Source: Pomphorhynchus laevis (lineage: Eukaryota > Acanthocephala > Palaeacanthocephala > Echinorhynchida > Pomphorhynchidae). Taken from it: a stretch of DNA of 64,000 nucleotides. The notes under the pieces were generated by a model, which did no database searches, was not told the origin of the DNA, and worked only from the letters and a program-made list of their open reading frames with translations. The position numbers were made by a program, and so were the translations under genes. This document shows positions 22,301 through 28,300 of this stretch, in pieces (position 1 is the stretch's first letter; each line of letters starts with the position of its first letter). The DNA lies in the NCBI GenBank assembly GCA_012934845.2, contig WNNJ02000884.1:21395-85394 (forward strand), given 5' to 3'.

Positions 22301-25300
22301 CCTCATAAATGAATTACTTTGATCAAGACGGCTTGACGATAAAGAATGATGGTATCTAAATGTTGGGCAGGTATATTGGAACTGAAGAATTCAGAAAACA
22401 GAAAATCGAAAAGAGGGTAGCAGAATGGATTGATCAGATATCACTGCTGACAGAAGTAGCAAAGTGCGACAGCCAAGTTGCACGTACGATGCTCATAAAA
22501 TCGTTACAAAATCAATGGACATATTTACAACGCACCTGCGATATTAACAGTGAGTGGCTAAATCCTTTATCAGAAATGATTTTACAAAAGCTAGTACCAG
22601 AAATCATAGGAATACCAAACATAGACATGGAGTTACGTAGCATTATATGTCTTCCGCTAAGATTAGGAGGGATGGGTGTAAGCGACCCAAGCAATGAGCC
22701 GAAAACTGAATTTGATCGATCACAGCGTATGGTATCGCCAATTACAAATGTAAATGGATCGATATCTCAAAAATCCATTGCAATGGAGATCCATAAAGAA
22801 AAGAAAAAATAATAATATGCAAAAATTACAAATCCTTACTGAGAGTATAAGCCCCACTTTACAAAACTCAATCAAACATGCATGTTTAAAGGGGGCGTCC
22901 TCCTGGCTAAGTACACTTCCTATTGAGCAAAAAGGATTTCACTTAAGTAAGCGCGTTTTTCAGGATGCAATTGCAGTAATATATGGTTGGGACCCTATTG
23001 ACCTTCCTCGAAAGTGCAGTTGTATTCCCAAGTCAAACGTCATTCATGCACTAGGATGCAAAATAGAAGGTATACCCATGATTCGTCACGATATCATGAG
23101 AGACGCGCTTGCTGCTGAATTAAAGGAAATAGGAAGTCATCCTTCAATAGAGGTAATGCTTCAACCAGTTCCTGATACAATGACATTCGAGGTATCAACA
23201 ACAACCAGGGATCCGTGTGCACGAATGGATATAACGTGTCACGGCATACATAGAGAAGTTTCGGAGCGGTCCTACTTGGATATTTGTGTATTTAACCACC
23301 TTGCTCCCTCAAACGTAAAAGATAACATTGAAAATGTATACGCGTACCATGAAAATCGCAAAAGAGCGAAATACGCAGAAAGAGTACGATACATCGAGGG
23401 TGGATTTTTCGCACCAGTCATTTTTGCGTCTTCGGGAGGGACAGGACCAGTAGCAAATTATATAAATTACAATTATATCTACAAGATTACAATTATCTGG
23501 AAGATTACAAGATTAAAAGATTACAATTATTATTATAACATACTTGATTACAAACTACCTACAATCTAAAATAAATACACTAATTACAATATCCCTGAAC
23601 AAGAATATATACAATAATACAATTCTCGAACGTAATGCCGAAAGGGCGACCAGCTCCTCCAAAATGCTGTTCCAGCAATGGACGGGCTGCTCGCTGTAGA
23701 AGCTGTAGGTGTGCTAAAGCGAAACGTCCGTGCACTTGTTGTTCAGCCAATAATTATGAGAACGTGTTTTTGTCGGCGGATGGTATTGGAAACGCCGATC
23801 AAATGAATGGAGCAACAATTCAAACATATGGGATTACTTTTCAAGCAGTTGGGTCCGTGTCACAATCACTACCCAATACAAATAACAGCGATACACTGCA
23901 TGATATGCCCGCTCGTATGGCATTTATTGAAGTCATGAGATGGCACCCGAATCTCTTCTACCTTCCACGCTGCAATGGGAGCCGAGAATTTTTAGATGAA
24001 CTTACCAAACTTTTTGATGTAGCGTGCCTACCCGGTGACGACGGATCTGCTCTGATGAAAGTAACGATATTGTGTCAGTGTGTATTACAGAAAATTGGTT
24101 CTTCGAAAACCCGAATAATCCGCTCTTGCATGGCACGTCGCCTTCATTTATGACGAAATTATAAGATACCTGAGCTGTTACAGGAGGGTAGGTGCCTGCA
24201 GAATCACATTCGTTCGTTGAGGAATAACACCGAAGCTGGGAACAACTGGCAAAGCTCCTTTTCCAAAGCAATGTTGGCTTGTAAAAAAGAACGCAATCCG
24301 CATAATCGACGAGAATCCGAGCGGCAGATGCCTTAGCCCAAACGAGATTATTGAAAATGTCACTTTTAAATCGGTTCTAGAAAGTAAACACCCACCTGGT
24401 TCTGATATAGATGTGGAAGTTCTACTTATCGAATCATACAGAGAATGCGCTGACTTCCACTATTCCCTCTTTGAAGCCATCGACGCAACTTTAATCCAAA
24501 AATACTAAGTTAATATCCGGTTCAGCTGAGATTTCAGGTGTAAATGCCCTCTCATGGCGTCAGATGCTCACATCGTTTGACAGGGATTCTCTTAAATTAG
24601 CCTCTGTGATTGCGTCTTTGGCGAAAAGGCTGGCTAGCGGACGTGTTCCTGTGGGATCGACAGATGTTCTAGTCGCATGTAGACTGATAGCCCTTGATAA
24701 GTGTCCTGGGGTTCGTCCGATAGGAATAAGCGAAGTGTAAAGACGGATAATGGCCAAATTAATCTTATCAATCATTTCGTCCTTTATGAAATCTGTGGCG
24801 GGTAATCTACAGCTTTGTGCGGGGCAAAAAGGAGGCACCGAATTCATCATTCGGGATATGCGAGACTCCATTAAGAATTAACCATCACATTGTCTACTCA
24901 TGATAGACGCGCACAACGCATTCAATAGAATAAACAGGAAGTTAGCGCTTGCTAATATGGAGAAGATCTGTCCAAGCCTGTCACATTTTTTGGATAACAC
25001 CTACTGTCGCGATCCTATGCTCACGATTGAGAATGATATTATTTTATCGCGCGAAGGTCTAACGCAAGGCGACCCTTTAGCAATAGTAGCCTTTGCAGCC
25101 GACACCCTGTGTGAACTTCTTAAACCAGAGTGTTCCTGTTGTAACGAATGGTGTTAAGCTTCATGGTTGTCCGATTGATTTTGGGTCATATGAAAGAGAA
25201 TGTGTTGGTTCCATGGTTAAGCAATGGGTGGTTCTGGTTGAGAGATTCAAGTGAGGTAGCCAATAGCTTCCAACAACTTGCATACTCAGTCCTAGTATTT

Positions 25301-28300
25301 GCGGTGCAACATAAATGGACGCACGTACAACGTGCCTGTTGTTGTGATCCTGAATGGTTCATGCCTCTCGAAATAGCGATCAGAGAGCTGTTCCTAGTCA
25401 GAATGACTAGATCTGTTATATCAAACATGTGGCGAGATGTATTGAGTCTACCCATCTCGTTAGGTGGCCTAGGAATATTCAATCCATGCGATTCCGTTGA
25501 TATAGAATGAAATTGTTCGTCTAAGCTTTGTGCCACTCTGTCGGAGTTGGATCCAGCGTCGGAACTGAAACAAAAGCAACTAGCAGCCATGTCTGAGGTT
25601 CGGCACCTCAAAAAAACATATGGTGAAGAGGTAATGTGTAAAGTACAGGCAACTTGTAATGACCTAGTCAGCAACACCTTGAGGTATGCATCACAGAAGG
25701 TGGCGTCTACCTGGCTTTTAGCGAGAGTGTGCGATGATCGCAAGTTTAGATTAAGCAACCGCGAATTCCATGATGAACTGGCCGTCAGGTACGGCTGGGA
25801 TATCATTGATGCGCCAGCCAAATGTGTCTGTGGAGATAACAACTCAGTCGCACATGCATTGTCTTGTAAGCGAGGGGAAAAGCCATTATTAGGCATAATG
25901 TGGTAAGGTACACATTCGCAAACGTAGTTTCCAAAGTGTGTTCAACGTTACAAATCGAACCGACATTAGCGCCACTGGAATCTGCTGACGTATTCACCCA
26001 CTCAACTACTACGACTGACCGTAACGCCCGATTGGATGCACGGGTCTGTATGGTGTATTAACTGAGCGGTTCTTCTTAGACATAGCTATATTTAATTCTC
26101 ATGCTCGTTCGTACGCCACGATGGCCCCTACTGCCTCCTTCGAGTTTCAAGAACATCGCAAACATGCTAAGTACGCGGAGCGGATTGGTGGTGTAGAACG
26201 CGCGACATTTATACCTATAATTGTGTCGACTAAAGGTGGCATGGGTGTGGAGACTGAACGGCTAGCAAACCTGCTGCCTGAATTGGAACATTTTTACGCT
26301 TAACATTTGTTTTATTTGAATGTTCTTGAATAAATTACAACAATTAAAAAACATTTATTGTCCAATTATAGTATTTTATATTACAATAACTGTCTATTAT
26401 ACAACTTAGCCTATCATAGTCGTTAATTAATTTTTGATTTATTGAACATTTGATATCTTTAGAAAAACTTCTTATATTTACATAAAGATCTTTTAGCTTA
26501 TTATCACTTAAAAGTTGTTTTAACATTTCTAATTGTTCATTTATATACATATCTTTTTTAATATTTTTAACTCTATTTTTCCTATTCCTTTTATCACCAT
26601 GACTTCTTGGTTTGCGTTTAACTGGATTATTATAATATAGTTGTTTATTATGTATTATACTACTTCTGCCAATTCCTTGTACCACGTCATTCAATCCTAA
26701 TGGGTACATGGAATTAAGCGTTTTAATCCAAAAATCTTCTTTTTCTAATAGTTTTTGATTTAATATTGATATGTTTTCTTCGATAATATGTTCTAAAATA
26801 AATAATTTACAGTTTTTAATATCATGTCCTATTAATCTCATATGTTTATGAAATATAGTTTGACTATTATGCTGTATATTATATATGTGTTGCCTAAACC
26901 TAGTTTTTAACATTTGATATGTTTTTCCTATATATTGCAATCCACATGTGCATTGTATTAGATACACTACACCTGCGGTATTGCAGTTACAATTGTTACT
27001 AATATTTAAAAATTGACTATTAAAAATATCATTTATATTGTTTGTATTAAACTTTATATCATTTATATTTGTCATTTAAATTTATATTTACATAAATTGA
27101 ATTTGAATGAGGAATGCGACGGTGTGATAACATTTAAATTTGAAAAAAGCTGGCAAAAACCATCACAAAATTTATTCAACCGAATATTTCGATGCCTAGC
27201 TGGCATCATCTTCAGCAATTGTATTATTATTAATAATGTTTCAACAGCACATAAAAGCATGGCTTAATTGGCTGGTTCACTGCAGAAAAATAGAAAATAT
27301 AATAAAAGTATCACAAATACGGAAAAGCAGCTTTCCCCATGGCATCCTCCATCCGTAATTTCTTTTTGAATTCGTTGATATTGCTACTGCACACTGTTGA
27401 CTCTCCAAGCCTATTCCACAGAGATACAACTCGCCGATCAAATTGGACAGCTCGTGATTTTCTTATCCTTTCACGTCGCAGGGTTAAACCATGGCCTCGG
27501 AGGATATTGGATGAGCGCAAATGAAGACAATCTCGAAGTGGATGATCCAAATCATTAAGAATTTGCCAGACCATACTCATATCGATGTACCGGCGGGTCC
27601 ACGTGACAGTCTCAAGTCTAAGTGCTTTTAATCGATCAGGGTACGACAAAAATTTCAGTTGCGGTGCTAGCTTGGTAGCTCTATGAAGTACCCTCTCTGA
27701 ACTAATATGTTCTTTTGAATTTTGGGGATACACACACGGCGCAGCATATAGAAGACGTCTCAACACATGAGCAAGTAAGTACTTACTTACTCATGTAAGT
27801 AGTTACTACTTACTCATTGTAACTACTTACTCATTGTAAGTAGTTAATAATCAAGAAAGTTAAAACTAGTCAATTTTTATCATTTATATTTATATCATTT
27901 AACTTTAACAAAAAGTATTTCTTTGTCGTATTACTTGTAAAGTAATTATTATTTATAACATCACAAACTATACAATTTTTTCTGTTACAATTTAAAAGAT
28001 CTAAAATTAAAATCATTAGTACTTACGTATTTTTCCAATATGATTGAGTAAATGTAACTTTTAAGTCATAACTTTAACGTTGCTTTTTCGGTGTCGCAAC
28101 CTAGTTTAGTTGACTCAGACTAAACTTACAACGGACCATCCAGCAGCATCTGACAGGGGGCTGCCCTGCTTAAGGCGGTTGCAGGCTGGAACAAGATCTA
28201 TAAAGATCTACCACCTTCACTCCACGCGCTACGCGACCTAGCTATTGGCCATTACCTGGTCTCTTAAACGTGATCACGTGAAGCAGTTTACATTTTAAAG

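Larger units (their letters stand above)
20587..23460 (+). mobile_element. RLE-type LINE copy 5 (near full length)
   Basis: Leader (20587-20740), CXC ORF, N-terminal helical region, RT, knuckle and nuclease in order. The 3' end is set where the nuclease frame (SSGGTGP at 23440) is replaced by ATTACAA-rich sequence that also leads into copy 6. Breaks include stops and frameshifts between 21046 and 21650, a stop at 22186 and a gap removing the YADD box near 22320-22365. It lies back to back with copy 6 in the same orientation, with copy 4 a few kb upstream. Confidence 0.8.
23461..26335 (+). mobile_element. RLE-type LINE copy 6 (distinct subfamily)
   Basis: A more G/C-balanced subfamily than copy 5. 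The leader is rich in ATTACAA and includes ACAATCTAAAATAAATACA (near 23560). Then come an intact CXC ORF, RT pieces (24540-25510), a thumb piece and the nuclease (25547-26303), ending LANLLPELEHFYA with a stop and a short 3'UTR. The YADD box is missing near 25130-25150 (a jump from LLKPECSCCNEWC to thumb sequence). About eight frame changes or stops. Confidence 0.75.

Noticed and set aside
28085-28260. G/C-rich patch as a tRNA or other structured RNA gene
   Set aside because: No A/B boxes, no cloverleaf pairing and no conserved termini could be fitted.
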